This document shows positions 51,838 through 60,430 of a DNA stretch of 64,000 nt, piece by piece. The notes beneath the pieces are model-generated. The model did not search any database. It was given only the letters and a program-made list of their open reading frames with translations, and was not told where the DNA came from. Origin of the DNA: Rhodovulum sp. (GTDB taxonomy: Bacteria > Pseudomonadota > Alphaproteobacteria > Rhodobacterales > Rhodobacteraceae); the NCBI GenBank assembly GCA_002706605.1, contig PALT01000005.1, forward strand, positions 124,001-188,000, read 5' to 3'. Within the stretch, counting starts at the first letter, position 1, and each line of letters begins with the position of its first letter. The position numbers and the translations under genes are program-made.

Positions 51838-52724
51838 GTGGCAGGTCCTGTCAGATAGGTGGCGGTGGCGGTTTGGGCGCATTCCAGCGCGGCAAGGGGA
51901 TCCGCGCCGTTCGCCCGCGCCGCAATAAACTGGGCGGTGAAAAAATCGCCCGCACCGGTGATGCGGGTCGGTGTGATGGCGGGGGGCGTGCGGGTTTCGA
52001 CGTTAAGGCCCTTGGAATAGGCCCAAGCGACCGTCGTCTCGCGCGCGCCGTCGGTGATGACCACGACCGGAACACCCATGGGGATGAGGGCGCGCGCGGC
52101 CTCAGTCGTCGAGATGTCGGGGACGCCCAAGATCGCGCGGGCCTCGGCAAGGTTACAATAGAGGTCTGGCACCAGAGCAGTCATCAGGAGGTCGGTCAGC
52201 CGCTTGGATTTCACGGGACTGGCGCAGACCACCGACACGCGGCGTTCGCGCAGGTGGTCATGCCAATCAGGCCGGTCCGCGATGAACGGAATCAGGTTCC
52301 CGTCCAGTATAAGGTGTCCGCGCGTGTCCCGCAGTTGGTCGAGCATTGCATCCAATCCTGCGCGCATAGCGCGGTCCACGGCCACCGCACCGACAAGGCC
52401 ATGCGGGTCCTCAATCGCGATATAGCTGTCCGTGGGGTGATCCGGCAGGGGGATCAGACCGTTGGTGGTCAGACCCTGTGCCCCAAGATCGGTGATGAGA
52501 GACCTGCCCGCGTCATCATCGCCCACGGCGGCAATCAATGTGGTCGGTTGTCCCGCGTGATGGAGGTTGCGGGCGAGGTTTGTCGCCACGCCGCCAATGC
52601 GCCGCCGATAGGTCCCCGGCACGTCGTCCCCCCGCGCGCAATCACCATCGGCCATGGCAATCACGTCCCAATGGGCCGCGCCAAGGCAAACGAACGGTGA
52701 GTAGTCAATCAGGGACAGTGTCAT
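51834..52724 (-). CDS. psuK: PfkB-family kinase, probable pseudouridine kinase PsuK
   Basis: 296 residues from ATG 52724. The ribokinase fold shows GGVATNLARNL near the N-terminus and the catalytic ITGAGDFF with its anion hole and aspartate near the C-terminus. The gene pairs with psuG through an ATGA overlap, so it most likely phosphorylates pseudouridine. The ribosome binding site is weak, and in-frame sequence continues upstream to 52835 without conserved features. No nucleoside transporter gene is next to the pair. Confidence 0.88.
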   Translation of the reverse strand: MTLSLIDYSPFVCLGAAHWDVIAMADGDCARGDDVPGTYRRRIGGVATNLARNLHHAGQPTTLIAAVGDDDAGRSLITDLGAQGLTTNGLIPLPDHPTDSYIAIEDPHGLVGAVAVDRAMRAGLDAMLDQLRDTRGHLILDGNLIPFIADRPDWHDHLRERRVSVVCASPVKSKRLTDLLMTALVPDLYCNLAEARAILGVPDISTTEAARALIPMGVPVVVITDGARETTVAWAYSKGLNVETRTPPAITPTRITGAGDFFTAQFIAARANGADPLAALECAQTATATYLTGPAT

Positions 52725-52842
52725 GGGCGTATCTGGGCGAGGATCGGGGGGCGGTGCAAGGGGATTGGCGTGAATTTCCGACTGTCTGGTCAAATGGCGA
52801 TGTTTTTTGAGTATTTTTGCCAAGATGAAGGGCACGGGGCTT

Positions 52843-52987
52843 GTGTCATGGGGAAAGGTCGTTTAAACGCGCGATCACTTCACAGGCGAGGCTTGGGCCC
52901 TCGGGGGAGACATCCTCGAAAGGTCCGCCGGTTGGGACGTAAGTCCCTGATGGTCTCGCTCAGGCGCAAACCGGAAAGGAACACGAT
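52843..52987 (+). promoter_or_regulatory. Leader region of rpsB
   Basis: About 150 bp with no gene. It contains a hairpin GGGAC/GTCCC (52934-52947) and the ribosome binding site GGAAAGGA close to the start. S2 leaders mediate feedback in other bacteria; here that is inference. Confidence 0.35.
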
Positions 52988-53755
52988 ATGGCGCTTCCCG
53001 AATTCACTCTGCGTCAGCTGCTTGAAGCTGGCGTTCACTTTGGTCACCAAACCCAGCGTTGGAACCCGCGTATGGCGGAGTTCATCTATGGTGAGCGTAA
53101 CGGCATCCACATTCTGGACCTGACGCAGACCGTTCCCATGCTGGACGCTGCTCTGAACGTTGTGCGTGAGACCGTTGCCAAAAACGGCCGCATCCTGTTC
53201 GTTGGCACCAAGCGTCAGGCACAAGGTGCGATTGCTGAAGCCGCTGAGAAAAGCGCGCAGTACTACATGAACCACCGTTGGCTGGGCGGTACGCTGACCA
53301 ACTGGAAAACCGTTTCGCAGTCGATCGAGCGCCTGAAAGCGCTGGACGAGAAGCTGGAAAGCGGTGCCGAAGGCCTGACCAAGAAAGAGCGTCTGGGCAT
53401 GGAACGTGAGCAGGCCAAACTGCAAGCGTCGCTGGGCGGTATCCGTGAGATGGGCGGCGTTCCCGATCTGCTGTTCGTCATCGACGTGAAAAAAGAAGAT
53501 CTGGCCATTGCCGAAGCGAAAAAGCTGGGCATTCCGGTTGTTGGCGTCGTTGACACCAACTGCTCGCCCGCTGGCGTTGACTACATCATCCCGGGCAACG
53601 ACGATGCGGCCCGCGCGATTGCTCTGTACTGTGATCTGGTCAGCCGTGCTGCTCTGGACGGTATGAGCGCGCAGCTGGATGCGGCTGGCGTTGATCTGGG
53701 CGCTCTGGAAGAGCTGCCGGAAGAAGAAGCCGTTGCTGAGGGCGCAGAGGCCTAA
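52988..53755 (+). CDS. rpsB: 30S ribosomal protein S2
   Basis: 255 residues. [28 protein letters not shown] at the start, [22 protein letters not shown] and VVDTNCSP are S2 signatures. The C-terminal acidic tail is a little longer than in E. coli, as usual in Alphaproteobacteria. Codon choice here and in tsf is plainly more biased (many GTT, CTG, GCT) than in neighbouring genes, fitting high expression. tsf follows after 83 bp. Confidence 0.98.
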   Translation: MALPEFTLRQLLEAGVHFGHQTQRWNPRMAEFIYGERNGIHILDLTQTVPMLDAALNVVRETVAKNGRILFVGTKRQAQGAIAEAAEKSAQYYMNHRWLGGTLTNWKTVSQSIERLKALDEKLESGAEGLTKKERLGMEREQAKLQASLGGIREMGGVPDLLFVIDVKKEDLAIAEAKKLGIPVVGVVDTNCSPAGVDYIIPGNDDAARAIALYCDLVSRAALDGMSAQLDAAGVDLGALEELPEEEAVAEGAEA

Positions 53756-53838
53756 TCGGCCCGCTGTCACGCAATTGATACCGGGCGGGGCTAGACCCCG
53801 CTCGGAACACCCATTCTGACGTTACGAGGAGAGCCGAA

Positions 53839-54714
53839 ATGGCAATCACCGCTGCTATGGTGAAAGAGCTGCGCGAGAAATCCGGCGCAGGCATGATGGA
53901 CGCGAAAAAAGCGCTGACCGAAAACGATGGCGACATGGATGCCGCAATCGACTGGCTGCGCACCAAGGGTCTGGCGACCGCTGCCAAGAAATCGGGCCGT
54001 ACGGCTGCTGAAGGTCTGGTGGCTGTGGCTGTTGACGGCGGCGTTGGCGTTGCTGTCGAAGTGAACTCGGAAACCGACTTTGTTGCGAAAAACGCTGAAT
54101 TCCAAGGCATGGTTTCGGGTATCGCGACCGCGGCTCTGGGCGTTGCCGATGTTGAGGCGCTGAAAGGTGCCGATCTGGACGGCAAAACCGTTGCGGACGT
54201 TCTGACCGACAAGATCGCAACCATCGGCGAAAACATGGGCGTACGCCGCATGGCCAAAGTCGAAGGCGACACCGTTGTCACCTACATCCACAACGCTGTT
54301 GCCGACAACATGGGCAAAATCGGCGTTCTGGTTGCACTGAAAGGTGGCGACGAGGCATTTGGCCGTCAGGTCGCAATGCACATCGCAGCGGCAAACCCCG
54401 CATCGCTGGGCGAAGCTGATCTGGATCCGGCCGTTGTTGAAAAAGAGCGTCAGATCCAAATCGACATCGCACGTGAATCGGGCAAGCCCGAGCAGGTCAT
54501 CGAGAAGATGATCGAAGGCCGCATGAAGAAATTCCTGTCGGAAGTCACGCTGCTGGGTCAGGCGTTCGTTGTGAACCCCGATCTGACCGTTGCCAAAGCC
54601 GCTGAAGAAGCCGGTGCCGAAGTTCTGGCATTCGTGCGCATGGAAGTGGGCGAAGGCATCGAGAAAAAGCAGGAAGATTTCGCTGCTGAGGTTGCTAAGG
54701 CCGTTCAGGGCTAA
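53839..54714 (+). CDS. tsf: Translation elongation factor Ts
   Basis: 291 residues. The N-terminal UBA-like helix pair contains [19 protein letters not shown], the core has the TDFVAKN motif that displaces Mg from EF-Tu, and the C-terminal module is complete. EF-Ts regenerates EF-Tu-GTP during elongation. An intrinsic terminator follows at 54739, so pyrH and frr, which follow tsf in many bacteria, are not part of this transcript. Confidence 0.98.
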   Translation: MAITAAMVKELREKSGAGMMDAKKALTENDGDMDAAIDWLRTKGLATAAKKSGRTAAEGLVAVAVDGGVGVAVEVNSETDFVAKNAEFQGMVSGIATAALGVADVEALKGADLDGKTVADVLTDKIATIGENMGVRRMAKVEGDTVVTYIHNAVADNMGKIGVLVALKGGDEAFGRQVAMHIAAANPASLGEADLDPAVVEKERQIQIDIARESGKPEQVIEKMIEGRMKKFLSEVTLLGQAFVVNPDLTVAKAAEEAGAEVLAFVRMEVGEGIEKKQEDFAAEVAKAVQG

Positions 54715-54738
54715 TCGCATCCGCGACCACGATTTTAG

Positions 54739-54766
54739 GCCGCTCCGGTTTCGGGGCGGCTTTTTT
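54739..54766 (+). terminator. Intrinsic terminator after tsf
   Basis: GCCGCTCC (54739-54746) pairs with GGGGCGGC (54753-54760, one G-T pair) and is followed by six T. Confidence 0.85.
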
Positions 54767-54871
54767 CGTTTCTGGGGAGTGTTTGCGTGAGCGTGTTGGC
54801 GGTCGCCCCGGACGTGGGTCTGAAAGTGTGTTTCGACAGCCCGCGTGGGGGAAAAGGCATAGACAAAAAGA

Positions 54872-54906
54872 AACGGTGCAGCCGGGCAGCTGCACCGTTC
54901 TTTTGA
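54872..54906. terminator. Perfect 11-bp hairpin, terminator-like on both strands
   Basis: AACGGTGCAGC (54872-54882) and GCTGCACCGTT (54889-54899) with a six-base loop. On the minus strand the stem is followed by TCTTTTTG, and on the plus strand by CTTTTG. It may end a minus-strand transcript reading past luxR. Confidence 0.7.
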
Positions 54907-55078
54907 AACGCGCGGCTTCTATGGGGATGAGGGGCGCGCGTTTACTATGGTGCCGGCCAAGATGGCTGAATATACGCCATCCGACCGACGACCGGTTTCC
55001 CGGAAGAAAGGCGGTAAACACGTAATTGCGCGTCGCACCTCTCCAAAGTTCCATGGCCAAAGCCACCACTCACGGAAC

Positions 55079-55104
55079 ACGTTTGTTGTGCCAGTAACAA
55101 ACGT
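55079..55104. repeat. Inverted repeat downstream of luxR
   Basis: ACGTTTGTT (55079-55087) and AACAAACGT (55096-55104) separated by eight bases, 37 bp beyond the luxR stop. There is no T run on either side, so it is not a typical terminator. Confidence 0.6.
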
Positions 55105-55140
55105 TAACCGAAAGTCAGGGATTCCTTACCTTGTGTGGCT

Positions 55141-55890
55141 TTAGGTCTCGAGAAGGAAAATTTGGTTTTGAAAAGAGGCCTTTAGAACTGCCTGTGCAGT
55201 TGTTTCAACGTCCAGAGACTCGCGCGCAAGGCGAAGATGTTTTTCGACCGTTGCAGGCGTCAGGTCCATGATCGTCGCGATGTCCTGAGTCGTTTTGCCG
55301 TCTCCAACCCATTCCAGGACTTCACGCTGGCGGTTGGTGAGCATCCGACGCGTGCCGGAGTAGGGGAGACACATTAGTTTCAGGTGCGCCATGTTGGCGA
55401 CCACAAATATCTCACGTCCGTGTTCAGCCCATGTCGCATCAACCTCGGCCTGCGTGATGCCCGCGCGCGCGGCAAGGCCCATGGCCCCCTTGGCACGCGC
55501 AGAGGCGTCACGGAACCCGATGGAATAGCCCGCCGTCACATTATGCGCGCGGTTGAACTCAAGAACACGCAGGGCCTCGGGCGGCATTTCACCGGCCATG
55601 GCTTTGTCGATCATGACCTGCCACGAGGACGCACCGACGTTCTCGGCGGCCCATTGCACCATAGGGGCGTCGAAATACAGGCCGTCGTCGATAAACCCCG
55701 TCAGATAGGCATCGCCAAAGTTCGACAGGATCAAAACGTCTTTGGGGTCGCCATAGGAATTGGCCGTCCGAAAGCGCGTGAACCCATAGATCAACCGATC
55801 AAATCCATAGCCATCCATGTATTTCACAAGATGGGCCCAGACGTCCTCGATGCTGCGGGCATCTGCAAGGATTTCCAGATCGTTCAACAT
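55141..55890 (-). CDS. LuxR-type regulator with autoinducer-binding domain (orphan)
   Basis: 249 residues. An N-terminal autoinducer-binding domain (about 15-165) contains GFDRLIYGF and YFDAPMVQWAAENVGASSW, with the conserved aromatic and Asp-Pro-type residues of the homoserine-lactone pocket. The C-terminal GerE/LuxR helix-turn-helix (about 185-240) reads LTNRQREVLEWVGDGKTTQD and then a standard recognition helix. No luxI-type synthase lies in the window, so it is an orphan that may answer signals made elsewhere in the genome or by neighbours. The 348 bp upstream are A+T-richer and carry short palindromes. Confidence 0.9.
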   Translation of the reverse strand: MLNDLEILADARSIEDVWAHLVKYMDGYGFDRLIYGFTRFRTANSYGDPKDVLILSNFGDAYLTGFIDDGLYFDAPMVQWAAENVGASSWQVMIDKAMAGEMPPEALRVLEFNRAHNVTAGYSIGFRDASARAKGAMGLAARAGITQAEVDATWAEHGREIFVVANMAHLKLMCLPYSGTRRMLTNRQREVLEWVGDGKTTQDIATIMDLTPATVEKHLRLARESLDVETTAQAVLKASFQNQIFLLET

Positions 55891-56238
55891 GTGTGTCCTC
55901 AGCGTCTTAGGCGCACCATACTGGCGCGTCGAACGTGTCTTTCCGCGTCTAACGGTTGAATGCGCGGATGTTGACGGTCGTATAAGGGAAGTTCTAGCCG
56001 ATTACAGAAGAGAATGCACCATAAGGCGCGGAAGAATACAAATGTACTTTCACTTTTCCTGAAAGTGGTTCCACATTCGGCATTTACAGGTGTCTGTTCA
56101 AGCTATGCGTGGGCAGACGCCTGCTTGGCTGCACATTGTTTTACATAATATTGATTATGAGAATGATGATGCTTAATGGAAGCGTACTATGAGCGAAGAC
56201 GTGCAGAGCGTGCGGCAGAGAGCCGATGAATGTGGGCC
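55891..56238. other. Upstream region of luxR, no gene recognised
   Basis: 348 bp, visibly A+T-richer than the flanks. It includes TACA/TGTA (56037-56046) and CACTTT/AAAGTG (56051-56067) palindromes, possible binding sites about 150 bp before the luxR start. Short frames of 17-21 codons near 56176-56254 are too short to credit. Confidence 0.5.
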
Positions 56239-56664
56239 TTATGATGCTGAGTAAATGACGCGGAGCAGCCTCTCTCCTTCATGGTCGTATTTCACCGTCG
56301 CCCAAAGACCGATAAGCGCCTCTTCATCGGATACGTGTCTTCGATACTCTGTGCATTTCCTTACACCGCCATCTTCAAGAGGTTCGTCCAAAAGCGTCCG
56401 TCTCGGGGTAAGATCAGAGAACTTCAGGTACATATAGACGAACGCTATCAGCTGACGTTTTTCCAAAGATGACAGATATTCTTCAATCCTGAACGAAGCA
56501 GATTGAACGGCGTCAAAGCTGCTTTCGCGCGCCGCGCGCTCAAGATCAACAAACAGAGAAAACAGCTTCTGGTCTGTCAAGGTCAGCCGACCATCAGATG
56601 TCCTATCAACACCGTGGGTAATGAGCTTATCTTTGACGAATTGGTAAATCGATGCTTCGGTCAT
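56239..56664 (-). CDS. Hypothetical protein, 141 aa
   Basis: Starts MTEASIYQFVKDKLITHGVD and is soluble, with a helical N-terminal half (ASIYQFVKDKL, FSLFVDLERAARES) and a C-terminal part with FVYMYLKFSDLTPRRTLLDE. I recognise no family. Codon usage and base composition are less GC-rich than in neighbouring genes, which could mean recent transfer. It is separated from phoB by about 190 bp and from luxR by 348 bp, all in the same direction, so an operon is unlikely. Confidence 0.65.
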   Translation of the reverse strand: MTEASIYQFVKDKLITHGVDRTSDGRLTLTDQKLFSLFVDLERAARESSFDAVQSASFRIEEYLSSLEKRQLIAFVYMYLKFSDLTPRRTLLDEPLEDGGVRKCTEYRRHVSDEEALIGLWATVKYDHEGERLLRVIYSAS

Positions 56665-56854
56665 AGGCGCAAACTACATCCGCGCCACCTTGCCTGCAAA
56701 ACCTAATTCAAGCGACCACCCGCAAGGCTTTTCAGCCCTGCGATATGTGAGGTCTCCGGGCTGCCAAGCCCTGCTCCTGTCGCGCCCTGTGGTGACACTT
56801 CTGCTTTGCAAACCAGGCGACGTTTCAACTTGGCAGCAACATAGAGGACGTCCC

Positions 56855-57547
56855 CTAGCCGAGCGCATAGCCCGCGCCGCGGACCGTGCGCACGGGATCT
56901 TCGCCGCCGTGTTGGCACAGCGCCTTGCGCAGACGACCGATGTGCACGTCGACGGTGCGCGTGTCGACATAGATGTCACGCCCCCACACGCGGTCCAGTA
57001 ATTGCTCGCGGCTCCAGACGCGTCCGGGTTTTTCCATGAAGGTGCTCAGCAGACGAAATTCCGTCGGGCCCAGTTTCAACATGTCCCCGCCGCGCGACAC
57101 CTTGTGTGTCTCCGCGTCCAGAATGATGTCTTCGTATTCCAGACGCTCGCCAACGGTCGCAGGACGCGTCCGGCGCAGTTGCGCGCGCACACGGGCCATC
57201 AACTCGACCACAGAGTACGGTTTGATGACATAGTCATCCGCGCCGGTTTCCAGACCACGCACGCGATCCACCTCTTCGGCACGCGCCGAGAGCATGATGA
57301 TCGGAATGTTGCGCGTCTCGTTGCGGGTTTTCAGACGACGACAGACCTCAATCCCCGACACACTGGGCAGCATCCAGTCCAGAACGATGATGTCCGGCGA
57401 TTCCTCATCCACGCACAGAAGCGCCTCTTCACCGTTTTCGGCCTTGGAGACCGAGAACCCCTCGGCCTCAAGGTTATAGGACAGCACTTCGCGTTGCGCC
57501 GGTTCATCCTCGACAACAAGAACGCGGGGTTGTTCTGCGGCGGCCAT
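56855..57547 (-). CDS. phoB: Phosphate regulon response regulator PhoB
   Basis: 230 residues. Receiver domain with phosphoacceptor D57 (IIVLDWMLPS) and an OmpR/PhoB winged helix (about 130-228) including LGPTEFRLLSTFMEKPGRVWSR in two parts and DRTVDVHIGRLRKAL-like sequence (here TRTVDVHIGRLRKAL). It binds Pho boxes, and one is visible before pstS. Last gene of the cluster, 5 bp after phoU, so translated from the same message. Confidence 0.96.
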   Translation of the reverse strand: MAAAEQPRVLVVEDEPAQREVLSYNLEAEGFSVSKAENGEEALLCVDEESPDIIVLDWMLPSVSGIEVCRRLKTRNETRNIPIIMLSARAEEVDRVRGLETGADDYVIKPYSVVELMARVRAQLRRTRPATVGERLEYEDIILDAETHKVSRGGDMLKLGPTEFRLLSTFMEKPGRVWSREQLLDRVWGRDIYVDTRTVDVHIGRLRKALCQHGGEDPVRTVRGAGYALG

Positions 57548-57552
57548 CGGTC

Positions 57553-58266
57553 TTAGTCCTTTTTACCGGCGTAGGATGTGTTGTCGCCTTTGTTACGGTC
57601 ATCATCGGGCATTTCACCAGTGGACAGATAGATCACCTGTTCCACGATGGACGTCACGTGATCGCCCATGCGTTCGATGTTTTTGGCGATGAAATGCAGA
57701 TGCATACAGGCGGTAATGTTGCGCGGATCTTCCATCATGAAGGTCAGGAATTCGCGGAACAGCGCGTTGTACATCTGATCGACTTCGTGGTCGCGTACAC
57801 GCACGGCGGCGGCCAGTTCGGCGTCGCGCGTCACATAGGCGTCCAGCGCGTTTTTCAGCATGTCCTCAACCACGATGGCCATCCGGCGGATCGCGCCCGA
57901 GGCCCCGTCGATCGGTTGCATCTGCACCAGAACCGAGGTCCGTTTCCCAAGGTTCTTGGCGTAATCCCCGATGCGTTCGAGGTTGGCCGAGATTTTCATC
58001 ACGGTCAGAACGGTGCGCAGGTCAGATGCCGCCGGTGCGCGCAGAGCCAACAGGCGCGCGCATTCCTCGTTGATGCGCTCTTCGAGTTCGTCAATCGCGC
58101 GGTCATTGCGGCGTACCTGTTCGGCCAGTTCTTCGTCACGGCGTTCAAGAGAGATCGCCGCGTCGATGATTGCCTGTTCGACCAGACCGCCCATTTTCAT
58201 GATCATGGCCTGAATGGCCTCCAGATCACGGTCAAAGGACGTCAGGATATGTTGCTGTTCACTCAT
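57553..58266 (-). CDS. phoU: Phosphate signalling protein PhoU
   Basis: 237 residues from ATG 58266; a longer in-frame extension is not PhoU-like. Two three-helix repeats are present, each with an acidic metal-binding signature, for example EERINEECARLLALRAP in the first half and EVDQMYNALFREFLTFMMEDP in the second. PhoU links the PstSCAB transporter to PhoR so that the kinase is held off when phosphate is plentiful. It lies between pstB (16 bp) and phoB (5 bp). Confidence 0.96.
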   Translation of the reverse strand: MSEQQHILTSFDRDLEAIQAMIMKMGGLVEQAIIDAAISLERRDEELAEQVRRNDRAIDELEERINEECARLLALRAPAASDLRTVLTVMKISANLERIGDYAKNLGKRTSVLVQMQPIDGASGAIRRMAIVVEDMLKNALDAYVTRDAELAAAVRVRDHEVDQMYNALFREFLTFMMEDPRNITACMHLHFIAKNIERMGDHVTSIVEQVIYLSTGEMPDDDRNKGDNTSYAGKKD

Positions 58267-58282
58267 GGTACTGGTCCCTGCC

Positions 58283-59080
58283 CTAGCCGATCCGGCCGGT
58301 GATATAGCTCTCGGTGCGCTCGTCTTTGGGGTTGGTAAAGATCTGGCCGGTTTCGCCATACTCAACCAAAGAGCCAAGGTGGAAGAACGCGGTTTTCTGG
58401 CTGACCCGCGCGGCCTGCTGCATCGAGTGGGTCACGATCACCACCGAATAATCGCGGCGCAGCTCGTCGATCAGTTCCTCGACCTGCAACGTTGCAATCG
58501 GGTCAAGCGCCGAGCACGGTTCGTCCATCAACAGGACCTCAGGCTCGGTCGCGACGGCGCGTGCGATGCACAGACGCTGTTGCTGACCACCGGACAGGCC
58601 AGTGCCGGGCGCGTGCAGACGATCCTTGACCTCATCCCAGATCGCCCCACGGCGCAGCGCCTTTTCAACGATCTCGTCCAGATCGGCCTTGTTGCGGGCC
58701 AGACCGTGGATGCGCGGGCCATAGGCCACGTTGTCGTAGATCGATTTCGGGAACGGGTTCGGTTTCTGGAACACCATGCCGACCTTGGCGCGCAACTGAA
58801 CTGGGTCAACGCGGCTGTCATAGATGTTCTGGTCGTCCAGACGGATGTCACCGGTCACGCGGCACACATCAATCGTGTCGTTCATCCGGTTCAAACAGCG
58901 CAGGAAGGTCGACTTGCCACAGCCCGAGGGGCCGATGAACGCGGTGACCGTGCGGTCGGAAATATCGACCGAAACGTCTTTGATCGCATGGGTGTCGCCA
59001 TAATAGACGTCACAGTTCTGCGCCGAGATTTTCACTTTGTTGGCGTCCACGTCTCTCTCCAGGATTCGCATATCATTCAT
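58283..59080 (-). CDS. pstB: Phosphate ABC transporter ATP-binding protein PstB
   Basis: 265 residues. Walker [10 protein letters not shown], the Q-loop FQKPNPFP, signature LSGGQQQR and Walker [14 protein letters not shown] are intact. The [20 protein letters not shown] stretch is characteristic of PstB. It powers phosphate import with PstA and PstC. It lies 15 bp after pstA. Confidence 0.97.
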   Translation of the reverse strand: MNDMRILERDVDANKVKISAQNCDVYYGDTHAIKDVSVDISDRTVTAFIGPSGCGKSTFLRCLNRMNDTIDVCRVTGDIRLDDQNIYDSRVDPVQLRAKVGMVFQKPNPFPKSIYDNVAYGPRIHGLARNKADLDEIVEKALRRGAIWDEVKDRLHAPGTGLSGGQQQRLCIARAVATEPEVLLMDEPCSALDPIATLQVEELIDELRRDYSVVIVTHSMQQAARVSQKTAFFHLGSLVEYGETGQIFTNPKDERTESYITGRIG

Positions 59081-59095
59081 AGCGGTCTTCCTTCC

Positions 59096-60430
59096 TTACC
59101 AACGGCGCTCGAACCGGCGACGCAAAATAATCGCCGCGACGTTCATGATCAGAAGGAACACCAACAGCACAATAATGGCACCCGAGGCCCGTTCGACCAA
59201 GGCCGCATCAGCGCGCTGGGTCCAGTTATAGACCTGCACCGGCAAGGCCGAGGCCGGATCAAAGAACCCTTCGGGCGGGCCTGCGGGGTATTCCCGCACA
59301 AAGGCCACCATACCAATCAACAACAGGGGCGCGGTTTCACCAAGGGCCTGCGCCAGACCGATAATGGTCCCCGTCAGGATGCCCGGTGCCGCAAGGGGCA
59401 GCACATGGTGAAACACCGCCTGCATTTTCGAGGCCCCTACCCCCAACGCCGCGTCACGGATGCTGGGCGGAACCGCCTTCAGCGCGGCGCGCGTCGCGAT
59501 GATGATGGTGGGCAACGTCATCAGGGTCAGAACCAGACCGCCGACAATCGGGGCCGACTGGGGCAGACCGGCAAAGTTGATGAAGATCGCCAGACCAAGG
59601 ATACCGAACACAATCGAGGGCACGGCGGCAAGGTTGCTGATGTTCACCTCAATCAGGTCGGTCCAGCGGTTTTTCGGCGCGAACTCTTCCAGGTAGATCG
59701 ACGCGGCAACGCCAATCGGCAGGGCCAGAACCAGAACCACGATCATCATGTAGAACGAGCCAAGGATCGCAACGCCCAGACCTGCGGCCTCGGGGCGGTT
59801 GTCGGACGCATCAGGCGCGGTGATAAAGGCTGTGTTGAACTTGGTGCGCAGGACACCGGCCTCAAGCAGGGCGTCGGACAGGTCCAGTTGAACCGGCGAC
59901 ACCGTTTTCAACAGTTCCGCATCGGCGCGGTCCACGCGACCTTTGAAATAGCCGTCGATCTGGGCGTTGGCCAGAACGTCGAATTCCACCGTCGTGCCAA
60001 TCGCATCGGGGTTGGCGATCACGAAATTACGCAGCTGCGCCGCGGCCTCTTTGGAGATGATGCCGCCTGCCTGTTTTCCGGTCAGGCCTTCAATCTCAAT
60101 CCCGTTCTCGGCCATCGCGGCCTCAACGCCGGCTTGAATCAGGGGCGCATAGCCAAAGGTCGAAACCTTTTTGATGTCGTCGATATTGCGGTTGCCGTTC
60201 TTGTCGAGCTTTGCCTCAAGCAACTCGATGTTCAGCGTCACATAGGTCTGACGGAACGCGCTGACCCCGTTGCCAAGGATCGACGTCATCAGAACGATCA
60301 GGGCAAGGATACCCACGCAAACGGCGGCCAGACCATACAGGCGGAACCGTTTTTCGGCGGCATTGCGTTTGCGGATATGGGCGTCGGTCGCGTAGAGACC
60401 CGTCGCGGTGTTTGCGGATGCGTCGGTCAT
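59096..60430 (-). CDS. pstA: Phosphate ABC transporter permease PstA, long form (DUF3333)
   Basis: 444 residues, well above the roughly 290 of E. coli PstA. After a first membrane helix (about 31-55) there is a periplasmic insertion of about 150 residues (about 65-220; IELLEAKLDKNGNRNIDDIK onward), the DUF3333-type extension, then the ordinary permease core with the EAA loop (DAALGVGASKMQAVFHHVLP). It forms the channel with PstC. The start overlaps the end of pstC as ATGA. Confidence 0.95.
   Translation of the reverse strand: MTDASANTATGLYATDAHIRKRNAAEKRFRLYGLAAVCVGILALIVLMTSILGNGVSAFRQTYVTLNIELLEAKLDKNGNRNIDDIKKVSTFGYAPLIQAGVEAAMAENGIEIEGLTGKQAGGIISKEAAAQLRNFVIANPDAIGTTVEFDVLANAQIDGYFKGRVDRADAELLKTVSPVQLDLSDALLEAGVLRTKFNTAFITAPDASDNRPEAAGLGVAILGSFYMMIVVLVLALPIGVAASIYLEEFAPKNRWTDLIEVNISNLAAVPSIVFGILGLAIFINFAGLPQSAPIVGGLVLTLMTLPTIIIATRAALKAVPPSIRDAALGVGASKMQAVFHHVLPLAAPGILTGTIIGLAQALGETAPLLLIGMVAFVREYPAGPPEGFFDPASALPVQVYNWTQRADAALVERASGAIIVLLVFLLIMNVAAIILRRRFERRW

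Larger units (their letters stand above)
54767..55140. other. Intergenic stretch between tsf and luxR with hairpin and palindrome
   Basis: 374 bp without a convincing gene on either strand. It holds a perfect 11-bp hairpin (54872-54899) and a 9-bp inverted repeat (55079-55104), described separately. Nothing else was recognised. Confidence 0.6.

Noticed and set aside
56176-56254. Overlapping 17- and 21-codon frames before the hypothetical gene
   Set aside because: No ribosome binding site and no similarity to known small proteins; chance frames are common at this length.
56700-56853. Possible tRNA or structured RNA downstream of phoB
   Set aside because: GC-rich partial hairpins are present but no acceptor-stem closure, T-arm motif or anticodon arm could be built; left as a 190-bp spacer.
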